Counted from the stretch's first letter, positions 50,279 through 59,913 are shown. The stretch: DNA of 64,000 bases from an uncultured Hungatella sp. (GCA_910579515.1 CAJTUV010000004.1:83908-147907); one strand, 5' to 3'. Notes: generated by a model from the sequence alone, not told the origin. Numbers and translations: made by a program.

Positions 50279-51611
50279 AGAGAAATCAGGAAAGAACGTC
50301 AGGGAACTGACCCTGGATATTCTTTATGAGATTCTGGAAGAAGGAGCTTTTAGCCATGTGGTCCTTAGTCAGGCTTTAAGCAAGTATCAATATTTTGAAA
50401 AATCGGATCGGGCTTTTATCACCCGGGTGACAGTGGGAACTTTAGAGTATCTCATACAGATTGATTTTGTGTTGGATCAGTTTTCGAAAACAAAAACTGA
50501 AAAGATGAAGCCCCTCATACGCACCCTGCTTCGCATGTCTGTATATCAGATTTTATACATGGACCGTATTCCCGATTCTGCTGTGTGCAATGAGGCGGTA
50601 AAACTGGCAGAAAAACGCCGCTTTCAGGGACTGAAAGGCTTTGTAAACGGCGTTCTTCGCACGATCTCCAGAGAGAAAGAGAATCTGACCTTTTCAGACG
50701 ACTCCATTGCTTTTAGTATGCCTTCGTGGATATTGTCTCTCTGGAAAGAGACGTATGACCAGTCTGTGATTAGAAAGATGTTAACCTGGTTTCTGTCCGA
50801 AAAACCAATGATGGTTCGCTTAAATACCAGCCTTGCCAAAAAAGAAGACATCATCAAAAGTTTAAAGGACCAGGAAGTTTTGGTTAAGGAGAGTCCTTTT
50901 TTGGATACGGTGCTTTGGCTGGAGGGATTTGATCACATAGAGTCTTTACTGGCTTTTCAAAAGGGATGGCTTCAGGTTCAGGACTTAAGTTCCTGTTTGG
51001 TGGGATTGGCGGCAAACCCGCAAGAAGGAGATGTAGTGCTGGACGTCTGTGGCGCTCCAGGGGGAAAGGCGCTTCACATAGCGGATTTACTAAAGGGAAC
51101 TGGTCATGTCCAGGTGCGAGATGTCAGTGAACAAAAGGTGAATTTGATCAATGAAAATATTGACCGTTCTGGCTTTTCCAATCTCACAGCCCAGGTATGG
51201 GATGCCCTTGTCTTAGACGAAGCATTCCTGGAAAAGGCGGATATTGTTCTTGCAGATCTGCCCTGTTCTGGCTTGGGAATTTTAGGAAAAAAACCAGATA
51301 TAAAGCAGAAGATGAAGCCAGAAGCTTTAGCTTCCCTTGCAAAACTGCAAAGGGAGATCCTGTCTGTGGTCTGGCAGTATGTAAAGCCTGGAGGGATTCT
51401 GATTTACAGTACCTGTACCATAGACAAACAGGAAAACGAGGAGAACATGACCTGGTTTCTGGAACAATTTCCGTTTCAGCCAGTTGACATACAAGGAAGA
51501 TTGGGAGAAAAACTGAACTGTGAAACCATGAAAGAGGGGTATCTCCAACTATTGCCCGGACTCTACCCCTGCGACGGCTTTTTCCTTTCAGTAATGCAGA
51601 GAGTATCATGA
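50271..51611 (+). CDS. rsmB: 16S rRNA m5C967 methyltransferase
   Basis: RsmB methylates C967 of 16S rRNA. The 446-residue protein has an N-terminal NusB-like RNA-binding domain (RELTLDILYEILEEGAFSH, SDRAFITRVTVGTLEY) and a C-terminal Rossmann methyltransferase with SAM motif VLDVCGAPGGKALHIADLL, catalytic-Cys motifs ADLPCSGLGILGKKPD and IYSTCTI. The first frame start is TTG 50253, but GGAGG is 11 bases before GTG 50271, which fits better. Its stop overlaps the rlmN start as ATGA. Second of several rRNA or ribosome-related genes in this block. Confidence 0.94.
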   Translation: MTKEKSGKNVRELTLDILYEILEEGAFSHVVLSQALSKYQYFEKSDRAFITRVTVGTLEYLIQIDFVLDQFSKTKTEKMKPLIRTLLRMSVYQILYMDRIPDSAVCNEAVKLAEKRRFQGLKGFVNGVLRTISREKENLTFSDDSIAFSMPSWILSLWKETYDQSVIRKMLTWFLSEKPMMVRLNTSLAKKEDIIKSLKDQEVLVKESPFLDTVLWLEGFDHIESLLAFQKGWLQVQDLSSCLVGLAANPQEGDVVLDVCGAPGGKALHIADLLKGTGHVQVRDVSEQKVNLINENIDRSGFSNLTAQVWDALVLDEAFLEKADIVLADLPCSGLGILGKKPDIKQKMKPEALASLAKLQREILSVVWQYVKPGGILIYSTCTIDKQENEENMTWFLEQFPFQPVDIQGRLGEKLNCETMKEGYLQLLPGLYPCDGFFLSVMQRVS

Positions 51612-52654
51612 AAAAAATTGACATAAAATCGTTTACTCTGGAAGAATTGACACATGAGTTAAAAGAACAAGGGCTTGCTGGATTTCGTGCCAGACAGATT
51701 TATCAGTGGATTCATGAGAAACTGGCAGACTCCTTTGACGACATGACCAATCTTTCCAAGGAATTAAGGAAAACTCTGTCAGAAACATATGAGCTGATAA
51801 CTCTTCAGATCGTGGACGTCAGGATATCAGAAGTGGACCAGACAAGGAAGTATCTGTTTCAGCTTCCAGACGGTCATGTGATTGAAAGCGTACTGATGAA
51901 ATATCAATATGGATATTCCGTCTGCATCTCTTCTCAGGTGGGATGCCGCATGGGATGTCGGTTTTGCGCCTCCACGCTTGAGGGACTGGAACGAAACTTA
52001 CGCCCTTCGGAGATGCTGGACCAGATTTATCAGATTCAAAAAAGTTTAGGACAGCGGATTTCTCATGTGGTTGTTATGGGTTCTGGAGAGCCTCTTGACA
52101 ATTATGAAAATCTTCTTCGCTTTCTTTTTCTATTAACTAACGAAAACGGATTAAACATCAGCCAGAGAAATATCACCGTGTCTACCTGCGGCATCGAGCC
52201 AAATATCAGAAAATTGGCGCAGGAACACTTGCAGATTACACTGGCTTTGTCTTTACATGCGCCCAACGACCAGGTGAGGAAAAAACTGATGCCCATTGCC
52301 AATCAGTATAAATTAGAAGACATTTTAGACGCCTGTCAGGAATATTTTAAAGAGACAGGGCGCCGCGTTACCTTTGAGTATAGTCTGGTTAGAGGCATCA
52401 ATGACAATTTAGAAGAAGCCAAACAGTTGACGGCGCTTTTAAAACACAGTCATGGTCACGTAAATCTGATCCCTGTAAATCCTATCAGGGAGCGGGATTA
52501 CGTTCAGTCTGGGCAAAAGGAGATTCAGGCATTTAAGTTATATCTTGAAAAAAATGGAATTCATGTTACTATAAGAAGAGAAATGGGCCGTGATATCGGC
52601 GGCGCCTGCGGCCAGCTTCGAAAAAGTTATCTTGAGCAGAAAAAGGAGGGGTGA
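51608..52654 (+). CDS. rlmN: Dual-specificity rRNA/tRNA m2A methyltransferase RlmN
   Basis: A 348-residue radical-SAM enzyme that methylates C2 of A2503 in 23S rRNA and A37 in some tRNAs. The CxxxCxxC cluster motif is at Cys 113, 117 and 120 (GCRMGCRFCAS). Also seen are HVVVMGSGEPLDNYENLLR, NITVSTCGIEPNIRKLA, LSLHAPNDQVRKKLMP and, at the C-terminus, the catalytic Cys in GRDIGGACGQLRK. RlmN and Cfr differ mainly in target carbon; the sequence and operon position are those of the housekeeping RlmN. The start overlaps rsmB by 4 bases. Confidence 0.96.
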   Translation: MKKIDIKSFTLEELTHELKEQGLAGFRARQIYQWIHEKLADSFDDMTNLSKELRKTLSETYELITLQIVDVRISEVDQTRKYLFQLPDGHVIESVLMKYQYGYSVCISSQVGCRMGCRFCASTLEGLERNLRPSEMLDQIYQIQKSLGQRISHVVVMGSGEPLDNYENLLRFLFLLTNENGLNISQRNITVSTCGIEPNIRKLAQEHLQITLALSLHAPNDQVRKKLMPIANQYKLEDILDACQEYFKETGRRVTFEYSLVRGINDNLEEAKQLTALLKHSHGHVNLIPVNPIRERDYVQSGQKEIQAFKLYLEKNGIHVTIRREMGRDIGGACGQLRKSYLEQKKEG

Positions 52655-52657
52655 GGA

Positions 52658-53404
52658 ATGCAGGCTTATGGGCTTACTGATGTGGGAAGAGTCAGAACTC
52701 ACAATCAGGACTATCTATACTCCTCATCAGAACCAGTGGGAAAGTTTCAAAATCTGTTCCTGGTTGCAGACGGTATGGGAGGACATCAGGCAGGCGATTT
52801 TGCTTCCCGTTTTGTGGTAGAAAGTCTGGTCTCATACTTAGAACACCATTGGGAGGGACAGATTATCGCAGAACTTCAAAATGGAATCCAGAAGGTAAAC
52901 GAAGCATTATATGCCAAATCAATGGAAGAACCTTCTCTGCGAGGTATGGGTACGACTCTGGTGGCCGCAACCATCGAAGAAAATACATTGTATGTGGCGA
53001 ACATAGGCGACAGCCGACTTTATTTGTATCGAAACGGCCAGTTGACTCAAATCACCAGGGACCACTCCTATGTGGAAGAGATGGTGGCCCTGGGACAGAT
53101 CAGGAGAAATAGCCAGGATTATTTAAAACATAAAAATATTATTACCAGGGCGGTTGGAACAGAAAACAGGGTTCGAGCGGATTTTTTTGAAGAATCTCTT
53201 TTACCAGGAGATTTAATTCTTATGTGTTCTGACGGTCTGTCCAATATGACGTCGGCTCAGGAAATGATTCACTGTCTTGATCAGGAATGTCCTTTAAGTC
53301 AGAAGGCAAAATATCTGATTGATACAGCCAATCAAAATGGCGGCAGAGATAATATCGCAACAGTTTTGATCGAGCCGCAGATAAGTGAGGTGACGCTATG
53401 CTAA
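52658..53404 (+). CDS. PP2C-type Ser/Thr protein phosphatase (PrpC/Stp-like)
   Basis: A 248-residue PPM-family phosphatase that reverses phosphorylation by the adjacent kinase. The metal-binding motifs are VGRVRTHNQDYL, LVADGMGGHQAGDFAS, MGTTLVAATIEEN with VANIGDSRLYLYR, LILMCSDGLSNM and GGRDNIATVLI. The gene starts 3 bases after rlmN and overlaps the kinase gene by 7 bases. The pair is conserved in this order in most Firmicutes. Confidence 0.95.
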   Translation: MQAYGLTDVGRVRTHNQDYLYSSSEPVGKFQNLFLVADGMGGHQAGDFASRFVVESLVSYLEHHWEGQIIAELQNGIQKVNEALYAKSMEEPSLRGMGTTLVAATIEENTLYVANIGDSRLYLYRNGQLTQITRDHSYVEEMVALGQIRRNSQDYLKHKNIITRAVGTENRVRADFFEESLLPGDLILMCSDGLSNMTSAQEMIHCLDQECPLSQKAKYLIDTANQNGGRDNIATVLIEPQISEVTLC

Positions 53405-55509
53405 GACCTGGAACATATCTTCAGGACCGTTATGAAATATTGGAATTGATTGGCTCCGGCGGAATGTCAGACGTCTATAAGGCCAAATGCCAGAAGCTGA
53501 ATCGTTTGGTAGCTGTGAAAGTGTTAAAAGAGGAATTCAGCAATGATTCCAGCTTTGTGGGAAGTTTTAAGATGGAAGCCCAGGCTGCTGCAAGGCTGTC
53601 CCACCCTAATATTGTGAACATATTCGACGTTGTGGACGAGGGCAGTCTCCATTATATTGTCATGGAGCTGATTGAAGGCATTACGTTGAAAAGCTACATT
53701 GCCAAGAAAGGCAGGCTGGATGTAAAAGAGGCTGTGGGAATCGCGATTCAGGTGGCTCAGGGAATCGCCGCCGCCCATGAACAGCAGATTGTTCATCGGG
53801 ATATCAAACCTCAAAACATGATTATATCCAAGGATGGCAAGGTGAAGGTGGCTGATTTTGGAATTGCCAGGGCGGTTACAGGACAAACCACCACCGTTGC
53901 GGCCATGGGATCAGTTCACTATATTTCACCGGAACAGGCCAGAGGCGGTTACAGTGATTCCAGAAGTGATATTTACTCTTTAGGAATCACCATGTATGAG
54001 ATGGTGACTGGGTATGTTCCTTTTCAGGGAGACAATGCCGTGGCAGTGGCCTTGGCTCATTTAGAAGATCCCATTACCCTTCCCAGCGTCTACAACCCGT
54101 CTATCCCTATCAGTCTGGAGCATATTATTCTTAAATGCACAGAAAAAAAGCCAGAGCGGAGATACGCCGCCGTGCCGGAGGTCATCACAGATTTACGGAG
54201 AGTTCTGATTCATCCCAACGAGGATTTTGTGACCATCGCCTCTGATCAGGATTTTGGCGGAGAGACGGTTACTATCAGTGACAGAGAATTGACGGCGATT
54301 AAAATGGGCCAGCAGAGACGACAGGATTTATCTTATGACCATATGCCAGAAGAATATGAGCAGCCAGAGAGAAGGTATGGCAGTCAAAACCAGAGACGGA
54401 CAGGAAATGATGGAAGCCTGGGACTGGAGAGAATCATGTCCGGCATTGGAATTTTTGCGGCTATACTGATTGTGGCCTTATTGATCTTTGTGTTTGTCCG
54501 TTTGGGAGGTCTCTTCCGTAAGGGGAGTTCTGGCACGCCTACTACGATTCAGACAGAGGAAGTACCAAGTTCTTCTCAGGAGGAGACGTTAAATGACACC
54601 GAGATTGAGATGCCAGATGCAACAAATCTTCCGGTTGATATGGCTTCTGACATGTTAGAGGAACATACTCTGGTTATGAAGATAGCTGGATATGAGTATT
54701 CAGATACCGTAGAAGAAGGGTATGTAATGTCTCAGACGAAACCAGCAGGAAGCATTGTAAAAAAATACTCTTCTGTCTATGTATTTATCAGTAAGGGAAG
54801 CGAGTTTTTGGATTTGAGTCAATATAGTTTCACTAACATGAATACAACAGCGATTGAGGAGTTGTTGAGGCCAAAAGGAATTTTGACTAAATTTCAGACA
54901 GAATACAGCGATGCAGTAGCAGAGGGACAGGTGATTCGTTATGAACCCCAGAAACCCAAAATGGGAGACACGGTTACCTTTTATGTCAGTGCCGGTTCTG
55001 CTGAAGATATGCGTACGGTTCCGGATTTATACAATATTTCAGAGGAAGAGGCGATAAGACGTATCACAGATGCAGGGCTTTTGCAAGGACAGGTTACAAA
55101 GGTGCATGACGACACTATTCCAGAAGGTTATGTGATGAAACAGGATGTGGAAGCCAATACCATGGTAAAATCCCAAACTCAGATTCCCTATGTAGTAAGT
55201 TTAGGCCCTGAGTCAAAACGATATATCGGAGCTATCAGCACCACCTATCAAATGCGTACCAAAGTTGGGCCTGGGCTTGACATTATCACTATAGAGGTGG
55301 AAGTACGGTTAAAGCAGATGGTAAATGGCAGTCCAGTCTATCAAACCTTGATGGGACCCAAAGTTTTAACTGGAAATGAGCTGCTTCCCATTCATTTTCC
55401 AAGCATGGAAGGCGCTCCTGGCGTGGAACAGGGCGAAGTAGAAGTGGTAAATGTACAGACTGGAGCTGTAGTAGAAAGTTATCCGGTAAGATTCTTTGAG
55501 ACGGAATAA
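53398..55509 (+). CDS. PASTA-domain Ser/Thr protein kinase (PrkC/Stk1-like)
   Basis: A 703-residue membrane kinase thought to sense cell-wall fragments through PASTA domains and to phosphorylate division and cell-wall proteins. Kinase motifs: IGSGGMSDVYKAKC, AVKVLKEE, HRDIKPQNMIISKDGKVKVAD, DFGIARA with activation-loop Thr residues (TGQTTTVAAMGSVHYISPEQ), then a TM helix at about 347-371. Outside are three PASTA units (about 405-466, 467-531, 541-602) and an extra C-terminal beta domain of about 100 residues without PASTA motifs. The second PASTA unit is diverged. The start overlaps the phosphatase by 7 bases. Confidence 0.94.
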   Translation: MLRPGTYLQDRYEILELIGSGGMSDVYKAKCQKLNRLVAVKVLKEEFSNDSSFVGSFKMEAQAAARLSHPNIVNIFDVVDEGSLHYIVMELIEGITLKSYIAKKGRLDVKEAVGIAIQVAQGIAAAHEQQIVHRDIKPQNMIISKDGKVKVADFGIARAVTGQTTTVAAMGSVHYISPEQARGGYSDSRSDIYSLGITMYEMVTGYVPFQGDNAVAVALAHLEDPITLPSVYNPSIPISLEHIILKCTEKKPERRYAAVPEVITDLRRVLIHPNEDFVTIASDQDFGGETVTISDRELTAIKMGQQRRQDLSYDHMPEEYEQPERRYGSQNQRRTGNDGSLGLERIMSGIGIFAAILIVALLIFVFVRLGGLFRKGSSGTPTTIQTEEVPSSSQEETLNDTEIEMPDATNLPVDMASDMLEEHTLVMKIAGYEYSDTVEEGYVMSQTKPAGSIVKKYSSVYVFISKGSEFLDLSQYSFTNMNTTAIEELLRPKGILTKFQTEYSDAVAEGQVIRYEPQKPKMGDTVTFYVSAGSAEDMRTVPDLYNISEEEAIRRITDAGLLQGQVTKVHDDTIPEGYVMKQDVEANTMVKSQTQIPYVVSLGPESKRYIGAISTTYQMRTKVGPGLDIITIEVEVRLKQMVNGSPVYQTLMGPKVLTGNELLPIHFPSMEGAPGVEQGEVEVVNVQTGAVVESYPVRFFETE

Positions 55510-55523
55510 GTGGGGAGAGGTCT

Positions 55524-56402
55524 GTGACAGGTAAAATCGTAAAAGGCATCGCCGGATTCTATTATGTTTATGGAGAAGATGGCATTTTGTATGAATGCAA
55601 AGCCAAGGGAATCTTTCGAAACAAGAAGATCAAGCCTTTGGTTGGAGACAATGTGGAAATCACGGTTTTGGGTAAGGATCCGTGGGAGGGAAACATTGAA
55701 CAAATCAAGGAGCGAAATAATACGCTGATTCGTCCTGCCGTGGCCAATATTGATCAGGCATTGGTTCTGTTTGCCATGGCGGACCCAGAACCTAACTTAA
55801 ATCTTTTGGATCGCTTTCTGGTTATGATGGAACGAGTCCATATTCCGGTTACCATCGGATTTAACAAGACGGATTTATGCGACGAAAAATCCCTTAAGCG
55901 CTACAGAGAAATTTATGAGCCTGCCGGATATTCGGTTATGTTTTTAAGCGCATATACCCAAAAAGGCATTGACCAGGTGAGAACATTTCTTCACGGAAAG
56001 ACCACGGCTCTGGCAGGGCCTTCTGGAGTGGGGAAATCTTCTTTAATGAACCGGATTCTGCCAGAAGCTCAAATGGAAACAGGAAGTATCAGCGAAAAAA
56101 TCAAACGGGGCAGACACACCACAAGACATTCGGAGTTATTTTGCACAGAACCAGGGACTTATTTGATGGACACGCCTGGATTCAGCTCTGTGTTTGTAGA
56201 AGAGATAGAACCAGAAGAGCTAAAAGAGTGCTTTAAAGAGTTTGGCCCTTTTGAGTCTCAATGCCGTTTTCTTGGGTGTGTTCATATAGGGGAAACCATC
56301 TGTGGGGTAAAAACAGCGGTAAGAGAGGGGAAAATACAGGACAGCCGTTATGAGAACTATCGGTTGTTTTATCAGGAACTAAAGAATAAAAGGAGATACT
56401 GA
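55524..56402 (+). CDS. rsgA: Ribosome small-subunit GTPase A
   Basis: RsgA is a circularly permuted GTPase that helps 30S maturation. The 292-residue protein has an N-terminal OB-fold, then the permuted G-motifs: G4 as TIGFNKTDL, G1 GPSGVGKSSLMN (near 165-173), and G3 DTPGF, followed by a zinc knuckle with Cys and His in CRFLGCVHIGETICGVKTAV. The order G4-G1-G3 is the hallmark of the family. The start is GTG 55524 after GGGGAGAGG. It lies in the conserved kinase-rsgA-rpe-thiN order. Confidence 0.95.
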   Translation: MTGKIVKGIAGFYYVYGEDGILYECKAKGIFRNKKIKPLVGDNVEITVLGKDPWEGNIEQIKERNNTLIRPAVANIDQALVLFAMADPEPNLNLLDRFLVMMERVHIPVTIGFNKTDLCDEKSLKRYREIYEPAGYSVMFLSAYTQKGIDQVRTFLHGKTTALAGPSGVGKSSLMNRILPEAQMETGSISEKIKRGRHTTRHSELFCTEPGTYLMDTPGFSSVFVEEIEPEELKECFKEFGPFESQCRFLGCVHIGETICGVKTAVREGKIQDSRYENYRLFYQELKNKRRY

Positions 56403-56403
56403 T

Positions 56404-57066
56404 ATGGTTATTTTGGCGCCCTCCGTTTTAGGAGCAGATTTTAAGCACTTGGAAAGAGAGATTCAGACCGTTTGCAATGCCGGAGCGGAGTATATTCACC
56501 TGGATGTGATGGACGGGACCTTTGTGCCCAGCATCTCCTTTGGGATGCCTTTGATTTCTTCCATCCGAAATTGCACGGACAAAGTATTTGACGTTCACAT
56601 GATGGTAAAGGAGCCTTATCGGTATATCAAAGAGATCCGTCAGTGCGGTGCAGATTTGATTACCATTCACGCAGAAGCCTGCGGCCATTTGGACTCCACC
56701 ATAAAAGTTATTCGCAAGAACGGGGCTAAAGTGGGAGTCGCTATTAATCCCAGCACTCCCATCAGCACGATCGACCTGATTCTTCCCCAGGTCGATATGG
56801 TCTTAATCATGACGGTAAATCCTGGTTTTGGCGGACAGGAGAGAATTTCCTATACCCTGGACAAGGTGAGACGGCTTCGCAGCCGCTGTGAGGAGAGAGG
56901 GCTTTCTATGGATATCCAGGTAGATGGAGGCGTGACTCTTGATAATGTAAGAGAGTTTCTGGAGGCAGGGGCCAATGTCATTGTCTCAGGCTCCGCAGTA
57001 TTTCGTGGGGATGCAAAGCAAAACACAACAAAGTTTCTGGAAATTTTTAAGGAATATGAACGATGA
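56404..57066 (+). CDS. rpe: Ribulose-phosphate 3-epimerase
   Basis: Interconverts ribulose-5-phosphate and xylulose-5-phosphate in the pentose phosphate pathway. The 220-residue TIM barrel begins APSVLGADFKHLEREIQ and has the metal and catalytic motifs YIHLDVMDGTFVPSISFG, FDVHMMVKEP, ITIHAEA, LIMTVNPGFGGQ and DIQVDGGVTLDN. RBS is AAAAGGAGATACTG... just before ATG 56404, one base after the rsgA stop. Overlaps the next gene by 4 bases. Confidence 0.96.
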   Translation: MVILAPSVLGADFKHLEREIQTVCNAGAEYIHLDVMDGTFVPSISFGMPLISSIRNCTDKVFDVHMMVKEPYRYIKEIRQCGADLITIHAEACGHLDSTIKVIRKNGAKVGVAINPSTPISTIDLILPQVDMVLIMTVNPGFGGQERISYTLDKVRRLRSRCEERGLSMDIQVDGGVTLDNVREFLEAGANVIVSGSAVFRGDAKQNTTKFLEIFKEYER

Positions 57067-57719
57067 AGACAGGACTGATTATTACCGGCGGAAAGCTTGA
57101 TTTGGCTTTTGCCGGTTCCTTTTTAGAAAATGAATCCGTTGACTGTGTGATTTCTGTAGATGCCGGTCTGGAATATACCAAAAGCCTGGGGCTTGTTCCC
57201 CAGGCGGTAGTAGGGGATTTTGACACCATTAAGCCCGCGATCCTGGAAGAATATAAAGCGATTCCAGAAATATTATGGGATGTCCACAAGCCAGAAAAAG
57301 ATGAAACAGACACAGAACTTGCCGTCAATACCGCATTAAAACTGGGCTGTAATCGCATTTTTATCCTGGGAGCCACCGGCGGAAGACTGGACCATGAGTG
57401 GTCGAATCTGCATCTGTTAAAACAATGTCTGGATTTGAAGGCAGAAGCCTGCCTTTTGGACACACAGAATAAGGTTTCTCTGCTTTCTAAGGGAAAAACT
57501 TTTTTTGGACCTCGCAAATTTGGCAAATATGTTTCCTTTCTTCCCTTAACAGAGAAGGTTTGCGGGATTACTCTGACAGGTTTTAAGTATCCTCTTTATG
57601 AAAAAAGTATTTCCATAGGTGCAGAAGCGGGACTATGTATCAGCAATGAGATCGTAGAAGAAAACGCCTCCATTGAGTTTCATGATGGAATTTTAATTTG
57701 CGTGGAATCCAAAGATTGA
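57063..57719 (+). CDS. thiN: Thiamine pyrophosphokinase
   Basis: A 218-residue kinase that transfers pyrophosphate from ATP to thiamine, giving TPP. Motifs of the TPK family are seen: ISVDAGLEYTKSLGLVPQAVVGDFDT near the start (given in full length by its position, residues about 29-55; key residues GDFDT), EKDETDTELAV, and ILGATGGRLDHEWSNLHLL. It ends the long block from murE; the next gene has an 101-base gap before it. No TPP riboswitch is seen upstream of either gene. Confidence 0.93.
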   Translation: MKTGLIITGGKLDLAFAGSFLENESVDCVISVDAGLEYTKSLGLVPQAVVGDFDTIKPAILEEYKAIPEILWDVHKPEKDETDTELAVNTALKLGCNRIFILGATGGRLDHEWSNLHLLKQCLDLKAEACLLDTQNKVSLLSKGKTFFGPRKFGKYVSFLPLTEKVCGITLTGFKYPLYEKSISIGAEAGLCISNEIVEENASIEFHDGILICVESKD

Positions 57720-57820
57720 AACTGGACTGGTTTAAAAACTAAAAACTGGCTATTTTTATCACTCCACTTGTGTGTTATCATGAGTAACATAATAAACATG
57801 TGTTAAGGAGAGTGGTTGTG

Positions 57821-58417
57821 ATGATGAAAAAAGAGAATGAAAAAGTATACAAAGTTGTAATCACCGGGTTAATGGCAGCGCTCTGCTATGTAGCTTTCAC
57901 CTTTTTAAAAATCCCCATTCCCACCTTTGGCGGGGACATGGTGGCGCTTCATATCGGCAATGCCTTTTGTGTCCTGGCGGCTCTATTGTTAGGCGGCGGT
58001 TACGGCGGGTTGGCTGGTTCTTTAGGGATGACTATTGCTGATCTTCTGGATCCTGCTTATGTGACCAGCGCGCCTAAGACATTTTTTCTTAAATTATGTA
58101 TTGGCCTGATCGCCGGTTTCATCGCTCATAAAATCGCCCATATTACAGAGAATCACAACAATCAATATGTGTTTAAATGGTCTTTAATTGCCTCCATTGC
58201 CGCTTTAGGCTTTAATGTGGTCATGGACCCGATTGTGGGATATTTCTATAAAAATTATGTCTTAGGCGTAGAGTCTTCTGCGGCAAAGATTATGTCCACC
58301 TGGGCTGCAGGAGTGACCTTTATTAATGCTGTGGCTGGAACTATCGTTGTTGTGGTGGTGTATATGGCAGTGAGGCCTGTGTTAAAAAAAGCCGGATTGT
58401 TTTTCCATATTTCTTAA
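57821..58417 (+). CDS. ECF transporter S component
   Basis: A 198-residue membrane protein with about six helices, the substrate-binding S unit of an energy-coupling factor vitamin importer. The start VYKVVITGLMAALCYVAFTFL, IPTFGGDMVALHIGNAFCV and LLLGGGYGGLAGSLGMTIADLL are typical of S components of the ECF-ribofla_trS type clade. The Ala-x-Ala-like face of helix 1 (GLMAALCYV) is where the EcfT subunit docks. No EcfA or EcfT gene is nearby, so it should share the general ECF module. Substrate unknown; proximity to thiN is only a hint for thiamine-related compounds. ATG 57821 has AAGGAGA 10 bases upstream. Confidence 0.85.
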   Translation: MMKKENEKVYKVVITGLMAALCYVAFTFLKIPIPTFGGDMVALHIGNAFCVLAALLLGGGYGGLAGSLGMTIADLLDPAYVTSAPKTFFLKLCIGLIAGFIAHKIAHITENHNNQYVFKWSLIASIAALGFNVVMDPIVGYFYKNYVLGVESSAAKIMSTWAAGVTFINAVAGTIVVVVVYMAVRPVLKKAGLFFHIS

Positions 58418-58433
58418 AACCTATGTCATATCT

Positions 58434-58455
58434 GGGCTGAGATTCTCAGCCCTTT
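58434..58455 (+). terminator. Hairpin between the ECF S and MATE genes
   Basis: GGGCTGAG (58434-58441) and CTCAGCCC (58445-58452) flank a 3-base loop, followed by TTTGCC. It overlaps the stop of the convergent MATE gene (58446). The T-run is poor, so it is a weak candidate for the + strand. Confidence 0.45.
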
Positions 58456-59804
58456 GCCTGTTTTAACGCCAGATTCCGAATTTCCTTCCAGCGCTTTGTA
58501 AGAAAATAAGTAAACATGGCGCACATTCCAAATACAAAGCTGATGGAAAAGCTGGCCATAATATAAGTACTGTCAATGTAGCGGGCAATCAGGTGGGCAG
58601 TTGGTATCCGCACGGCCCACAGCATTAAAATATTGATTACAGTAGGAAATCGGATCTCTCCAATTCCATTTACAAAGCAAATGATTCCATTAAACACAGC
58701 AAAGGTCCATAGGAATGGAAGCACAATCCAGATGTAGCGGACCGCCATTTCCAGCACCTCTGGGTCTCTCGTAAAAAGCCCCAGAATGGGCCTTGAGAAG
58801 ATGGTGACCAAAATCCCTCCAATACCAGTAATGAGACCAGAGAACAAAGGGATTCGAATGGATCCTTGTTTTAAACGAACATAATTTTCAGCGCCCAGAT
58901 TCTGGCCGGAAAATGTGGTGGCGGCAGAAGAGAAGGAGTTGATGGCAACATTGGCGATTCCAATGACCTTTGTCGCCACAGAGCATGCGGCCATGAACGC
59001 AGATCCCTGAGCGTTTATCAGAGACTGAAGTAAAATATGTCCCACAGAATAGATGGAGTTGTTTAGCCCCAGTGGAAGTCCAACCTGAACGATACTTTTC
59101 AATGTCTTTTTATCCATCCGCTTTGGAACTGGTGAGAATTTTAGTTCAGGATATTTTTTTCTGATATAACCGATACTGAAAATCCAGGAAATAAACATGG
59201 CAATTATGGTGGCCAGAGCAGCTCCTTGAACATCCATACCCAAAAGAGCCACAAAGACCAAATCCAGAATAATATTGACCACACAGGATATCATGAGAAA
59301 TAACAGAGTGGAACGACTGTCTCCAAGTCCCCGCAGGATTCCGGCGTTCATATTATAGCCCATATTTCCAAGAGTGCCTAAAAAAATAATACGAATATAG
59401 GAAACCGCAAAATTCCAGGTATCATCAGGAACCTGCATTAGTTTCAGAATAAGAGGACCAAGAAATAATCCAAATACTGAAACAGGAATGGCACACAGAT
59501 AGAGAAAAGAATTGGCTGTAGAAACCACAATCCGCGTACTTTCGATATCCCCTTTTCCTGTAAACTGGGATACTAAAATGGAAAGTCCTGTTCCAAAACC
59601 AAGAAAAATGCACAGTAGCATTTCCACAGGCTGGGAGCTGGTGCCTACGGCCGCCAAGGAGACTGAGCCACAGAAATTTCCGATTACAAGGGTATCTACC
59701 GTGCTGTATAGCTGCTGTAGCACATTTCCCACACAGATAGGGAGGGCAAACAGCACAATCAATTTCATGATAGGACCTTTTGTCATATCAATGGAGGAAT
59801 TCAT
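58446..59804 (-). CDS. MATE-family efflux transporter
   Basis: A 452-residue protein with 12 helices, a Na+- or H+-coupled exporter of cationic compounds. It begins DMTKGPIMKLIVLFALPICV and has the MATE-typical QLYSTVDTLVIGNFCG in helix 2 and the symmetric second half starting with VQVGLPLGLNNSIYSVGHI. Substrates cannot be predicted. The gene is alone on the - strand and its 5' end faces serS with a 146-base gap. It is unrelated in function to its neighbours. Confidence 0.9.
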   Translation of the reverse strand: MNSSIDMTKGPIMKLIVLFALPICVGNVLQQLYSTVDTLVIGNFCGSVSLAAVGTSSQPVEMLLCIFLGFGTGLSILVSQFTGKGDIESTRIVVSTANSFLYLCAIPVSVFGLFLGPLILKLMQVPDDTWNFAVSYIRIIFLGTLGNMGYNMNAGILRGLGDSRSTLLFLMISCVVNIILDLVFVALLGMDVQGAALATIIAMFISWIFSIGYIRKKYPELKFSPVPKRMDKKTLKSIVQVGLPLGLNNSIYSVGHILLQSLINAQGSAFMAACSVATKVIGIANVAINSFSSAATTFSGQNLGAENYVRLKQGSIRIPLFSGLITGIGGILVTIFSRPILGLFTRDPEVLEMAVRYIWIVLPFLWTFAVFNGIICFVNGIGEIRFPTVINILMLWAVRIPTAHLIARYIDSTYIMASFSISFVFGMCAMFTYFLTKRWKEIRNLALKQAKG

Positions 59805-59884
59805 AGCTCTGACCAGCTTTCTTATGAAATGATAAATTTATAGTACCATGTTTGCAATAAAAAGCAACTGTTTTTTTAAGAACG

Positions 59885-59913
59885 TTGCAATCAGGGATAA
59901 TCTGAGGTATAAT
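59885..59913 (+). promoter_or_regulatory. Predicted serS promoter
   Basis: TTGCAA (59885-59890), 17 bases, TATAAT (59908-59913), with the serS ATG about 31 bases beyond the expected transcription start. No T-box leader could fit. Confidence 0.75.

Noticed and set aside
57720..57820. Possible TPP riboswitch between thiN and the ECF S component
   Set aside because: The stretch is about 100 bases and contains none of the conserved TPP-box segments; the only symmetry is a weak TGTTA-N7-TAACA.
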